NCBI GenBank assembly: GCA_963576735.1
Contig: OY755175.1
Coordinates: 10,618,401 to 10,682,400, forward strand
Origin: Bedellia somnulentella
Lineage: Eukaryota; Arthropoda; Insecta; Lepidoptera; Bedelliidae
Direction of reading: 5' to 3'
Length of the DNA stretch: 64,000 nt
Shown here: piece after piece, positions 55,415-64,000 of the stretch
Numbering within the stretch: position 1 is the stretch's first letter
Layout: each line of letters opens with the position of its first letter
The notes under the pieces: model-generated
Seen by the model: only the letters and a program-made list of their open reading frames with translations
Told to the model about the DNA's origin: nothing
Database searches by the model: none
Program-made: the position numbers and the translations under genes

Positions 55415-57215
55415 TTCCAGAACACATTGAAATTTTAAGTATAAAATCAACCGCTTTTCTCCAGCCGTAGGTCTTCGTGGCTGGTTATTACTAACAACCA
55501 CAATTTTTATTAGATAAAATAGTGGATAAAATTAATTTTGGTTGTAACATTAGTAATTTTTAAGCTTTTATCAGTATTTCTCGAGCAAAGTATTGGTTAG
55601 GCAATTGCGAGCAATGCTAGTAGTTTTGTCTGTGGTTATTTTTTTTTATTATACCCCATTAGTGATCCAATAGGTACACGCTTGTTTTGTTACCACAAAG
55701 TTATACACTCTACTTAAAAGTCTTAAAACTCAGATATTTATAATGATGATGCCATCATGATGGTGATTTATAAATAAGGTTAAATGGGTTAAAACATCTT
55801 TTCATTCATTACTACTACTAGTATTTAAGAATTTCATGTAAGACATAGCATTGTTCTACACATAGATTTATTAGTTCTACAATACAATAGTCGATATATT
55901 TTCAACACTAGCAATAAGCTTAAACTTTATGTACCGAAGTACAGACTTAATAAAATAAGTTACTAGATAATAAATAAATAATAACTTTATTGATAAAAAG
56001 GTACTCAAATTGAGTTTCGTACTCCCTCCTCCCTAAAAAGGACAAAGCCCTGTAAACTTAAGATAAATATTTTGCTCAACCCATAAAGTTGATTCACAAA
56101 CATTTCAGCTTCTTAAAAAATATGTTTATAAACAATTTTCTCTCTTTAATATCACGAAATTTCCGGTGGTATTATTTAAAGAGGCTATTCTAGCAACGTT
56201 TTTAAAATACCAACGCGCAGATGTCCATGTCCGTAAAGATTAAATATGAATATGTCTTCCCTTGTTTTGGAATTGGATTAATCATCTGCTGATGATTTAT
56301 TGACCACCTACGTGATGAGTGATGGCCCACTGCACGCCATCGCCACTGTGTACAGGATTCAATGGTGAATGATGGCGGACAATTGTCAGTCGTGGCGTGC
56401 AATCGGGAAGTTGTCGGTTTTTTGAGCACACTTTAAAGGAATCGTGGCGTAGCGTGGCCGGTAGTGTTTCCACAGTGGGCCATTGTTTAGTTCGTCACCG
56501 GCCGCTGATAGATACTTATACTTTTTTGGAATATTTCATTACAAAATGTATTTATAATTACTCTAAGACGTAAAAATAAAATAAATAGCGCCATAAATAA
56601 AATAAATTACATCAATCATAATAAATATATAGCTGCAGCCATAATAACTTCGACGTCCATCGCAAGTGGATTGCGAGTTGCCAGGCAGCAATGAGCAATG
56701 GGCCATTGTGTGAACACCATGTGATCGTGGACTGCAATTGGCCAAGACCTCGTTTTTGTAACATACCCTTTTTATATTTTAAATCGAGTTAAGACATCAA
56801 ACGATACATTTTTGCCTAAGGAATGCTTATCTAAAATATTATAATTTTCAAAATAATTAATACATAAAAAGTGTCGTACCTAGATCAAACTGAGAAAGTT
56901 AATGAGGTTCTTAGCCTCAGCTGAAATAAAAAAAAGCATCTTGTGCTTTAAACATACGTTTAACGTGAATTGCAAAGCGTGGCCTATCACAGGCCATTGT
57001 GTACTGGGCGCTTTAGCGCCCCGCACAGCTCTGTCAGTCAGTCAGTCAGTCAGTCAGTCAGTTCAGTCATTTTGACAGTATAGTTTGACAGTGACAGCAA
57101 AAGTAATCAAAATCGCTGTTCAATTCATTACTCGGCAATTTTGTTTCAATCATAATTTGTACTGAATTTCTAAATCATTACTGAGTAAAGTAAAATATTT
57201 TCGAAGCCTTTAAGT
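55415..57215. other. Divergent intergenic region between the ZCCHC14-like gene and Rpn3
   Basis: About 1.8 kb separate the two divergent start codons. It holds GC-richer segments at 56300-56510 and 56640-56750 with repeated GGCCATTG or CAATGG motifs, and a (GTCA)n run before Rpn3. Promoters for both genes should lie here, but no clear TATA box was identified. Confidence 0.6.
57032..57061. repeat. (GTCA)n microsatellite upstream of Rpn3
   Basis: About seven GTCA tetramers in a row, roughly 155 bp upstream of the Rpn3 start codon, so in the promoter or 5'UTR. Confidence 0.9.
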
Positions 57216-58700
57216 ATGTCTCCTGTCGAAGATGTTGAAATGAAAAACGTGGAAAGTCCTGGAGGTGCTAGCGATACTGACCCGAATGAAACCAAGAAAG
57301 ATGCTGATGTTCTTGCTGTTCAAGATTTGAGGGAGCATATAAGGCAAATAGACAAAGCAGTCTCATCGAAGGAGCCTCGTTTTGCTATGAGAGTTTTGAG
57401 GTCTCTTCCTAACACGCGTAGAAAATTAAATGGTAATGTACTACGAGCTATCATAACTCAAGTGTTTCCGTCAAACCCAGAGAAAGAAACTTTATTGGCT
57501 TTTGTTGAAAAACCAGCAGCTGGTTCAGTTGAAATTGAAGCTCCACGTACCAGAAGTGCGCCAAAAACTCCCTTCCCTGAGGTAGAAGTCTATATACATC
57601 TTCTTATATTGCTGCGTTTGCTGGATACTAATAAACTGGAGGAAGCAACAGAATGCTCTCAATTATTAATGACTAAAGTTACGTCCCAGAACAGGCGTAC
57701 TTTAGATCTAATAACAGCTAAGTGCTATTTTTACCACTCAAGAGTTTTTGAGTTGACTAATAAGTTAGACCAGATAAGGGGACTTTTACATGCTCGTCTT
57801 AGAACTTCTACGCTTCGTAATGATTATGAAGGACAAGCTGTACTGATAAATTGCTTACTGAGAAACTATTTACACTATTCTTTGTATGATCAGGCTGATA
57901 AATTGGTGAGCAAGTCAGTGTATCCTGAAAATGCTAGTAATAATGAATGGGCTCGCTTTTTGTATTATTTGGGCAGAATCAAGGCTGCACGTCTTGAATA
58001 CAGTGATGCTCATAAGCATTTGGTGCAAGCACTGAGAAAGGCACCTCAGACTGCAGCAGTGGGATTCCGGCAGACAGTACAGAAGCTGGCCATTGTTGTA
58101 GAGCTTCTTCTAGGAGACATCCCAGAGAGGGCAATATTCCGCCAAGCACAGTTAAGAAAATCTTTGGCTCCATATTTCCAACTCACACAAGCTGTGAGGT
58201 TGGGAAATCTACAGAGATTTGGTGAAGTTCTTGAAAACTTTGGGCCCCAGTTCCGCAATGACCATACATTTACTTTAATTTTGCGCTTGAGGCAAAATGT
58301 AATCAAAACTGCTATACGTTCAATTGGCATCTCATATTCACGTATTTCTCCAAAAGACATTGCTAGGAAACTTGGTCTTGACTCGGCTGAAGATGCAGAA
58401 TTCATTGTTGCGAAAGCCATAAGAGATGGAGTCATTGAGGCATCTCTAGACCCTGAGAGAGGTTATATGAGCAATAAGGAAAGTTCTGACATTTATTGCA
58501 CACGTGAGCCACAGTTGGCATTCCACCAACGTATATCATTCTGCTTAGATTTACACAACCAAAGTGTTAAAGCAATGAGATATCCTCCAAAGTCTTATGG
58601 TAAAGAGTTGGAGAGTGCTGAAGAACGCAGAGAACGAGAACAGCAAGATTTAGAACTTGCCAAGGAAATGGCTGAAGAGGATGATGATGGCTTCCCTTGA
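57216..58700 (+). CDS. Rpn3: 26S proteasome regulatory subunit Rpn3 (PSMD3), complete and intronless
   Basis: 494 codons, ATG to TGA. Rpn3 is a PCI-domain subunit of the lid of the 19S regulatory particle, needed for assembly and degradation of ubiquitinated proteins in cytosol and nucleus. Seen here: an acidic, disordered N-terminus ([11 protein letters not shown]), the conserved [19 protein letters not shown] (about residues 54-72), helical repeats including [16 protein letters not shown], and a C-terminal PCI region (about residues 260-430; [39 protein letters not shown]). The C-terminus is charged ([25 protein letters not shown]). The length equals that of the Drosophila protein (Dox-A2) as I recall it. 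No intron interrupts the coding region. Confidence 0.97.
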   Translation: MSPVEDVEMKNVESPGGASDTDPNETKKDADVLAVQDLREHIRQIDKAVSSKEPRFAMRVLRSLPNTRRKLNGNVLRAIITQVFPSNPEKETLLAFVEKPAAGSVEIEAPRTRSAPKTPFPEVEVYIHLLILLRLLDTNKLEEATECSQLLMTKVTSQNRRTLDLITAKCYFYHSRVFELTNKLDQIRGLLHARLRTSTLRNDYEGQAVLINCLLRNYLHYSLYDQADKLVSKSVYPENASNNEWARFLYYLGRIKAARLEYSDAHKHLVQALRKAPQTAAVGFRQTVQKLAIVVELLLGDIPERAIFRQAQLRKSLAPYFQLTQAVRLGNLQRFGEVLENFGPQFRNDHTFTLILRLRQNVIKTAIRSIGISYSRISPKDIARKLGLDSAEDAEFIVAKAIRDGVIEASLDPERGYMSNKESSDIYCTREPQLAFHQRISFCLDLHNQSVKAMRYPPKSYGKELESAEERREREQQDLELAKEMAEEDDDGFP

Positions 58701-58764
58701 GTTCTCATGATTACTTCAAGATGTTTTGTCTAATACTTAATAAGTTTTCTGAATGTATATGAAT

Positions 58765-58770
58765 AATAAA
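58765..58770 (+). promoter_or_regulatory. Polyadenylation signal of Rpn3
   Basis: AATAAA 65 bp after the stop codon, followed by a TTTTCTTTCTAGTTTTTT tract. It implies a very short 3'UTR. Confidence 0.7.
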
Positions 58771-60016
58771 AGCTATTGGATTTCAAAATACTGATGGTTT
58801 TCTTTCTAGTTTTTTAATTGACTCATCTACACAAATGTCTACATCAATAATTGTGCATTTCCAATTTTCTTTGAAAAAAAATCAGTAAGTTATTATTAAA
58901 AATTGCTCAACAACATGCTAGTAGGTGCTATGTTAGAAGTTCCTTTACGCAATAGAATCCGCAAAGAGAACGTCTAAAAAAAAAGACTACTCCAGTATCA
59001 ACCCCTTTTCGCACAAGTTCCCAGGTGGCCGGCGGCGGGTCTTGAATTTATGACCGTTCTAGACAAATCATGAAGGTATGTGTTACAGCTAAAATATACT
59101 GCCATAATCTTCGCTGTGTCCATACCGGTGCCAGTTAGCCGACAACCGGACATTTCAAACGCCGTGAATATATGGTATTGCCGGACATACTTTGCGGGTA
59201 GTCCGGTACATGATATAAAAACAAACAACATAGCCATACAAACAGTAAGTTCTTATGTCCGATCCTGCGAAACACTAAGAAATAGACGGTACCTGCGGAC
59301 TTTTTTCTAAAAGTTGACTTAATAGAACAGGATCGTTTTGTTTTGCCCAAGACTAATTCGACCATGTTTTAGAAGCAGTAGCATAAACTGAATGTTTGGA
59401 AGAATGTCCCAGGATTCACATCTCCGGATTTTACCTTAGTAGTATATTACTATTAACAATAGCTGTGAAATGTCGGCTTAGAATAGCACTACCCCATTTC
59501 TTCTCGTTGGTGTTTGTAAGAGTCGACTAAGGGTATAGGGGCTTTTCAAGTGATTTTTCTACCGAGTCAACTTTCTTATTCTGAAGCTCTGGCTACCCCT
59601 TCTAGGGATTTATAGCCGTCCCGTGAGTATATGTATATTATTTTTAGATATATATCGATGCCTTTGCTTGGTAAGCATATACTAAGTAAGACTCTCCTAA
59701 CGTTCTGACCGCTGTATATACGTTTGGCGTACGGTTGGCACACACTCGACGATGGAGTATAAAAACTTACTATAGAGGCATGAACGTACACATAGAGGAT
59801 AATAGGATGATTCGTACCTACCTATTTTCAATAACCTGCATGGTGCCAAGCCAAGACCAACTGTATCTTAGCAACTGTTATTATAATTATTGATTAACTG
59901 TTTTCGTGAATGTTGTTTGTTGTATTAAATATTTTACAAATACCTCTAAACGTAGCGTCATACTAAATATATAATATATTTTAAGTATCTAAAAAGCTCT
60001 CTTCAATCTAGGAAAC
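58771..60016. other. Intergenic region between Rpn3 and the DNAAF6-like gene
   Basis: It contains a deleted copy of the (ATGT)n-tailed repeat at about 59466-59640 and a GC-richer unassigned segment at 58990-59350. An AG at 60010-60011 (ATCTAG|GAAAC) just before the next start codon could be the acceptor of a 5'UTR intron. Confidence 0.55.
59466..59640 (+). mobile_element. Internally deleted copy of the (ATGT)n-tailed retroposed repeat
   Basis: TGTCGGCTTAGAATAGCACT, GGTATAGGGGCTTTTCAAGT, then directly CTGAAGCTCTGGCTACCCC and GGGATTTATAGCCGTC, GTGAGTATATG. The middle third is missing. Confidence 0.8.
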
Positions 60017-60113
60017 ATGGAGATGTTTACGGTAGATAATATGAACAAACTGGCTGAGTTGTTGAGACCGCCAGAGCCCGAAGTTTTGCAAGGAGAGGAT
60101 CTTCAGACAAATC
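60017..60113 (+). CDS. DNAAF6-like exon 1 (coding)
   Basis: 32 codons plus one base, from the first ATG after a possible acceptor at 60010-60011, to donor AATC|GTACGT. A second in-frame ATG is two codons on (MEM). The sequence is MEMFTVDNMNKLAELLRPPE then PEVLQGEDLQTN. Confidence 0.75.
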
Positions 60114-63100
60114 GTACGTTTTTTTTTAACTGGTAGAGTAGCTCTTAATTTAACGTAATGTAGTATTAACATGAGCGATAGCTCAGTGGGTAGAACACCC
60201 CTTATTGCGCAGACGATAAGGGTTCAAATCCCGGGTCAGCCGTACACTAATTTGTCTTTTCTAAAGTCATTTAATTTATAATGGTTGTTAACGATGACAG
60301 TGACAGTGTATTCGTACAAAACGGCGATAGGCCTGCCCCCTATCACGTGAGTACACTGTCCATGCAAAACGTGGGTACTCTGAACACCAGGTGACAAAGT
60401 CACGTGATGTTCAGAAGAATTAGTACCTCTGCCAACCCCTTCGGGGATATTCGGCGTGAACGTTTATGTTATTATGTATATGTTATGTTATGTATTTGTA
60501 CAAAAAACGCGGATAGGCCTTCCCCTCACATCACGTGAGTACACTGTTCAAGCAAAACGTGGTTACTCTAGACAGCAGGAGACAATGTCACGTGATGTTC
60601 AGAAGTATTAGTAATTTGATTATTATTTGATTTCATACATACAAACTCACGGCTATAAACCCCAACATGGGTAGTCAGGCCAGGGCTTGCGGTAATAAAT
60701 TCGTAAGTGTTCGTTTCGTTCGTGTAGTTCGACCCTACATAGCTACTTGATTTTTAAAGTAATTAATTTATAGAGTAGGAAATTTTGTGATGAGCGATGC
60801 AAATTAATATTTTTAATAAACCGTTTTGATGAGGACAACATGACGTATGAGATTTTATATTATTTTTTTATTATTTTTAACCGACTTCAAAAAAAGGAGT
60901 GTTCTCAATTCGACCGTATTTTTTTTTTTTTTTTTTATGTTTGTTCGCCGATTATTTTGCTATTTATGAACCGATTTTGATTATTATTTTTTTATTCGAA
61001 AGAAGATACTCCCGGATTGGTACCATGATGAGGATATCAGGGTCTGATGATGGGATCCTGGAGAAATCGAGGAGAACCCTCAAATTGTATAGGCAAATGT
61101 ACCACGTTTTACATATTTTCTGAACTTATATTGGCATTTGCTTCTGAAAGTCATATTGTTATGCTGCTGAGCTGATGATGGAAGGTGTGGGTCCTCAATC
61201 ACTATTTATTAGGAAACAGTTCTTTCCACATTCTATATAGATATATACTCCTCTTCGTAGCTTTTATGAAGAGAAGTACAGGTTCACTAAACATTTCTTT
61301 TGTTATGTTATTGTTACCGAGAAAATATCATGAGACCAGGATCTGATGATGGCATCCCAGGAAATCGAGGGGACTGTCGAAACTCACAATCATGTGACAT
61401 TGTATTTGTTCAAAACGCCGATAGGCCTGCCCTGTATAACGTGAGAACACTGGTGACAATGTTACGTGATATTCAGAAGTATTACTACCTCTGCTAACCC
61501 CTTCAGGGATATTCGGCGTGAACGTTTGAGTCTCTCTTGAGATGTAGAATTGTAGACCATCGCCTTTCAAAGGATTTTAAGAACAATGTAAGGTTACATA
61601 TGGTTGAGCCTATTTAATAACGTTCTATAATAGAAATACCGGAAATACGAAGAATAATACAGTAACCGTCGCTTCCTCATCCGAGAGGCATCTTTGCCAG
61701 GTCTACCCATCTCTAAAACTCGTAAAATAAAATAATTTTTAACATAAAGAAAATACGTGATAGCCCAGTGGGTAGAACACTCGGTTATCGTGCAAACGAC
61801 TAGTGTTCAAATCCTGGGTCGGGCCTACACCAATTTGTCTTTTCTTAAGACATATGTGTGGTTAATTTATCATGGTTGTTAACAGTGAGGGAAAACATCG
61901 TGAGGAAACCCACATGGCTGAGTTGTACTTAGTCATGTGACAGTGTGTTCGTACAAAACGGCGATAGGCCTGCCCCCTATCACGTGAGTACACTGTCCAT
62001 GCAAAACGTGGGTACTCTGAACACCAGGTGACAAAGTCACGTGATGTTCAGACAGCCCCGGATCTACGATTTTTTCGAACCGGGGCAAGAACTTGATATA
62101 GCGCCCCCTCTCGTGAGCGTTTGATTAACACTAAGTGGCATTTTTGGTGGTCGAAAGAATACTCTTTAATAAATTTGTACTCTTTATTATTTATTACTAA
62201 TAACTTTTTCTTTAGTGTGACATCAAATTAAATATAGCAATCAATTAACAACGCTCCCGATATTCAAGACATTTTTTTAATCTTCCTCATCGTTTTTTTT
62301 TTCTCTTTTATCTTACTACAGCTTTACACGGCGCGGCGTGCTTTCTTTTCCGCGAAAGAATCTATTAGCTCATCAAAGTCCGTCTCAAAGGCAGTTTTAT
62401 TTTCAATAGAATCGTGAGGCCACATAAACGTTCTTGGCTCATTGTTGAACGCAGATAGTTTTTAATTATTTTCAGTTTGCTGAAACTTCGCTCACAGCTG
62501 GCAGATGTCGTCGGTAATGTGCAGTATATCCTCAAAGCTATACTAACTTTAGGAAACGCTTCTTCCAAGTCATTCTTACACAGATGTTATAACAGGTCGA
62601 ATGCACTTGATTTTTCATCAATTTCCGTTACTAAGTCTTTGAATACAAAAAGTTCCTGGCAAAAACCAACTGCATTCAAGTCTTTTGAATATTTTCGAGC
62701 TAGATCGGCTCCATGTTTCTGCAGATCATCAGTCGATATATTTAAAAATGCGTGACCACGGAGGAAGGCGAAATTTTTATGTAGGCTCTTTGTTGTTTCA
62801 TTTTACTTATTACTCGGACACGCAATCTAAAATAAATTAAACAACGATCGTCCCTTGGCGTAAAGGGTTATTCGGCTCGGTTCGTGTAGCCTCTAGTGCT
62901 ACATGTGGCATACGGGGGAATCCCCGGCAGTGATACGTACGTTATCAGTATTGCCAATTAGGGTACAACTATAAAGAATGTACTAAATTGATTTTGGCGC
63001 CCTCTGAAACTGCCGCCCGGGGCAGGTGCCCCGGTTTGCCCCCCCCTAGATCCGGGGCTGTGTTCAGAAGTATTAGTACCTCTGCCAACCCCTTCGGGGA

Positions 63101-63603
63101 TATTCGGCGGGAACGTTTATGTTATTATGTTTATGTAAAAAGAAAACCGACTTCATAGTTGGAAAAACAACCGAAAATAAACAATCTAGTACTAAAAAGT
63201 ACGAAATATTTTAATTGAATATGAGTACTGCGATTAATACCTTAGCAATTTCTTTATTCCACACGCGTCAGTTCAACCTACCTAAATTCTAATTCTAATT
63301 CCTAAATTATATTATTATTTTATTCTAAATATTGACATACACTTTTTATCCTTAAACTCTAGTCATACTATTGAAACCACGATTTGTTTTTTTTCAGCAT
63401 ACGAAATCACATCTAACCGGGATAAAATCCCAAAACTTGAGGAAGAGAAAAAGAATCCAAAAACAATAGAAGAGTTTGAAGCCCAACAAGAGAAAGAAGC
63501 TGAGGAGATTAGTCTTATTGGAGGAGGGCTTAGAGACAGAAAAACCCCGGAATATACTATGAATTATCAGCAGGCAGTATCGGCTGAAGATGTATATTTG
63601 CAG
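60017..63603 (+). CDS. PIH1D3/DNAAF6-like axonemal dynein assembly factor, 5' part
   Basis: Two exons join in frame: 60017-60113 (32 codons plus one base) and 63398-63603, with donors C|GTACGT and CAG|GTAAAT and acceptor TTTTTTTCAG. The protein starts MEMFTVDNMNKLAELLRPPE, is acidic and Glu-rich in the middle (EEFEAQQEKEAEEISLIGGG), and contains TPEYTMNYQQAVSAEDVYLQ, which resembles the PEY...FRQxVGTEDxFLG segment before the CS-like domain of PIH1D3 (DNAAF6). That family helps pre-assemble dynein arms of cilia and flagella in the cytoplasm, so in insects expression in testis would be expected. The rest of the gene lies beyond the window. The 3.3-kb intron is packed with transposons. Confidence 0.75.
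60173..60495 (+). mobile_element. tRNA-derived SINE, internally deleted
   Basis: A box GCGATAGCTCAGTGGGTAG, B box AGGGTTCAAATCCCGGG, then the body with a deletion of about 50 bp between AATGGTTGTTAACG and TGACAGTGTATTCGTAC, and the (TTATG)n end. Confidence 0.88.
60496..60615 (+). mobile_element. 5'-truncated SINE directly behind the previous copy
   Basis: It starts within the body (GTACAAAAAACGCGGATAGG) and runs to CAGAAGTATTAGTA. The two copies are head to tail with the (TTATG)n tail of the first between them. Confidence 0.8.
60880..61375 (+). mobile_element. Interspersed repeat starting ACCGACTTC (probably RTE-type), degraded
   Basis: AACCGACTTCAAAAAAAGGA, TTCTCAATTCGACCGTATTT, poly-T, then CGATTTTGATTATT, GGGTCTGATGATGGGATCCT. 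The ACCGACTTCAAA ... TTCGACCG...TTTTTT arrangement is typical of a repeat abundant in Lepidoptera. The class comes from memory. A second partial copy of the GATGATGG-ATCC motif follows near 61335. Confidence 0.6.
61386..61530 (+). mobile_element. SINE fragment (3' half)
   Basis: CATGTGACATTGTATTTG, CGCCGATAGGCCTGCCC, GATATTCAGAAGTATTAC, ACCCCTTCAGGGATATTCGG. The tRNA head is missing, and about 25 bp around GTGAGAACACTGG are deleted. Confidence 0.82.
61754..63137 (+). mobile_element. SINE interrupted by a hAT element
   Basis: 61754-62052 is the 5' part of a full-length SINE (A box GTGATAGCCCAGTGGGTAGA, B box GTGTTCAAATCC), and 63061-63137 is its 3' part (AGAAGTATTAGTACCTCTGC to GTTTATGTTATTATG). 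Removing 62053-63060 and one copy of TGTTCAGA would restore a continuous SINE. Confidence 0.93.
62053..63060 (-). mobile_element. 1,008-bp hAT element with perfect 8-bp target duplication
   Basis: The ends are CAGCCCCGGATCTA and TAGATCCGGGGCTG, 14-bp perfect inverted repeats, flanked by TGTTCAGA on both sides (62045-62052, 63061-63068). A minus-strand frame at 62365-62568 encodes the C-terminal hAT dimerisation region (LPTTSASCERSFSKLKIIKN, then RLCGLTILL). Further upstream pieces to about 62755 are broken. Most of the transposase is deleted, so the element is non-autonomous. It is younger than the SINE it split. Confidence 0.93.
63398..63603 (+). CDS. DNAAF6-like exon 2 (coding)
   Basis: Two bases complete a Pro codon, then 68 codons: YEITSNRDKIPKLEEEKKNP, a Glu-rich stretch, SLIGGGLRDRKTPEYTMNYQ, ending EDVYLQ at donor CAG|GTAAAT. 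Acceptor TTTTTTTTCAG. Confidence 0.78.
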
Positions 63604-63699
63604 GTAAATGGTTTCAGCAATTGGCTGGGTCCTATCGCAGGGGTATTTTAACTCTTTGAGGCAAACAGTGTACATGTGTTTTGGCAGAGCTAGTAGTAT

Positions 63700-63775
63700 T
63701 TCTGACATTAATGTCACCTGGTGTTCAGAATACTCACTTTTTCCTTGGTCAGTGTACACTCACGTGATAAGTTTT
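63700..63775 (-). mobile_element. SINE fragment, minus strand
   Basis: TGTCACCTGGTGTTCAGAAT, then CAGTGTACACTCACGTGATA, matches the reverse complement of the SINE body. Confidence 0.7.
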
Positions 63776-63776
63776 A

Positions 63777-64000
63777 AGTTTTGCCGTGTAGTGCCGGCTT
63801 GATTGCCGTGTGGTGCCGGCTTAGAATGTCGCTACCCCTTTCTACCCACGGGTGTCGTAAGAGGCGACTAAGGGTATTGGGGCTTTTTTGGTTTTGCCGT
63901 GTAGTGTCGGCTTAGAATAACACTACCCCATTTCTACCCGTGGGTGATCGTAAGAGGCGACTAAGGGTATAGGGGCTTTTTAAGTGATTTATGGGCGATG
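63777..64000 (+). mobile_element. Tandem 5' parts of the (ATGT)n-tailed retroposed repeat, at window end
   Basis: The start TTGCCGTGTAGTGCCGGCTT occurs three times (about 63779, 63803 and 63894). The second and third runs go on through ACCCACGGGTGTCGTAAGAG or ACCCGTGGGTGATCGTAAGA to AGGGTAT-GGGGCTTTTT. At least two copies are in direct tandem. The last runs off the window at GGGCGATG. Confidence 0.82.

Larger units (their letters stand above)
60114..63397. other. First intron of the DNAAF6-like gene, filled with transposons
   Basis: In order: a SINE (60173), a truncated SINE directly behind it (60496), a partial (ATGT)n repeat in minus orientation (about 60636-60690), an RTE-like repeat (60880), a partial SINE (61386), and a SINE split by a hAT element (61754-63137). 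Confidence 0.85.

Noticed and set aside
58046..58435. 129-codon minus-strand frame opposite Rpn3
   Set aside because: Shadow of the Rpn3 coding sequence; no domain or start context.
1..64000. A search for a defence, toxin, viral or other multi-gene novel system
   Set aside because: The only supported genes are CadN, a ZCCHC14-like gene, Rpn3 and a DNAAF6-like gene. The remaining coding signals are transposase or LINE remnants, with no co-oriented cluster of unknown genes.

Overview
The window looks like nuclear DNA of a moth or butterfly. It is AT-rich, its genes are split by introns, and the space between them is filled with insect transposons: a tRNA-derived SINE family with an (ATGTT)n tail, a second retroposed family ending in (ATGT)n, mariner, hAT, and an RTE-like repeat common in Lepidoptera. 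The order is inferred from repeat style and protein similarity, not from a database search.

Left third (1-22 kb): the 3' part of the neural cadherin gene CadN on the plus strand. Exons at 3903-4018, 8426-8590 or 9474-9635, 10908-11045, 11339-15135, 15422-15657 or 15800-16038, 17376-17579, 18792-19016 and 19684-19787 join in phase. They encode the last cadherin repeats, EGF and laminin-G domains, the membrane segment and the catenin-binding tail. Two pairs of exons are clearly duplicated alternatives: one swaps part of a cadherin repeat, the other swaps the last EGF domain plus the transmembrane helix. A 3'UTR of about 2.2 kb follows and carries a 213-bp inverted-repeat element.

Middle (22-44.9 kb): no host gene could be supported. 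It holds retroposed repeats, a 1-kb element with (CTTGGT)n arrays inside perfect terminal inverted repeats, two mariners joined end to end, a third defective mariner, a tRNA-like sequence between 54-bp direct repeats, and several miniature inverted-repeat elements.

Right third (44.9-64 kb): a minus-strand gene (coding 55414 down to 44934) resembling vertebrate ZCCHC14/ZCCHC2, with its last exon broken by a 200-N assembly gap. Then a complete, apparently intronless Rpn3 gene (26S proteasome lid subunit, 57216-58700, plus). Then the first two coding exons of a PIH1D3/DNAAF6-like dynein-arm assembly factor (60017-60113 and 63398-63603, plus), which continues past the window. The ZCCHC14-like gene and Rpn3 are divergent, with about 1.8 kb between start codons. 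The three genes have unrelated functions, and no operon-like or defence-like system was found.

The most informative unusual signals are the two alternative exon pairs, the inverted-repeat element in the CadN 3'UTR, the (CTTGGT)n element, a retroposed copy with an inverted 5' half and an 11-bp target duplication, a hAT element inserted in a SINE with a perfect 8-bp target duplication, and a 143-bp tandem repeat with alternating A-B variants.
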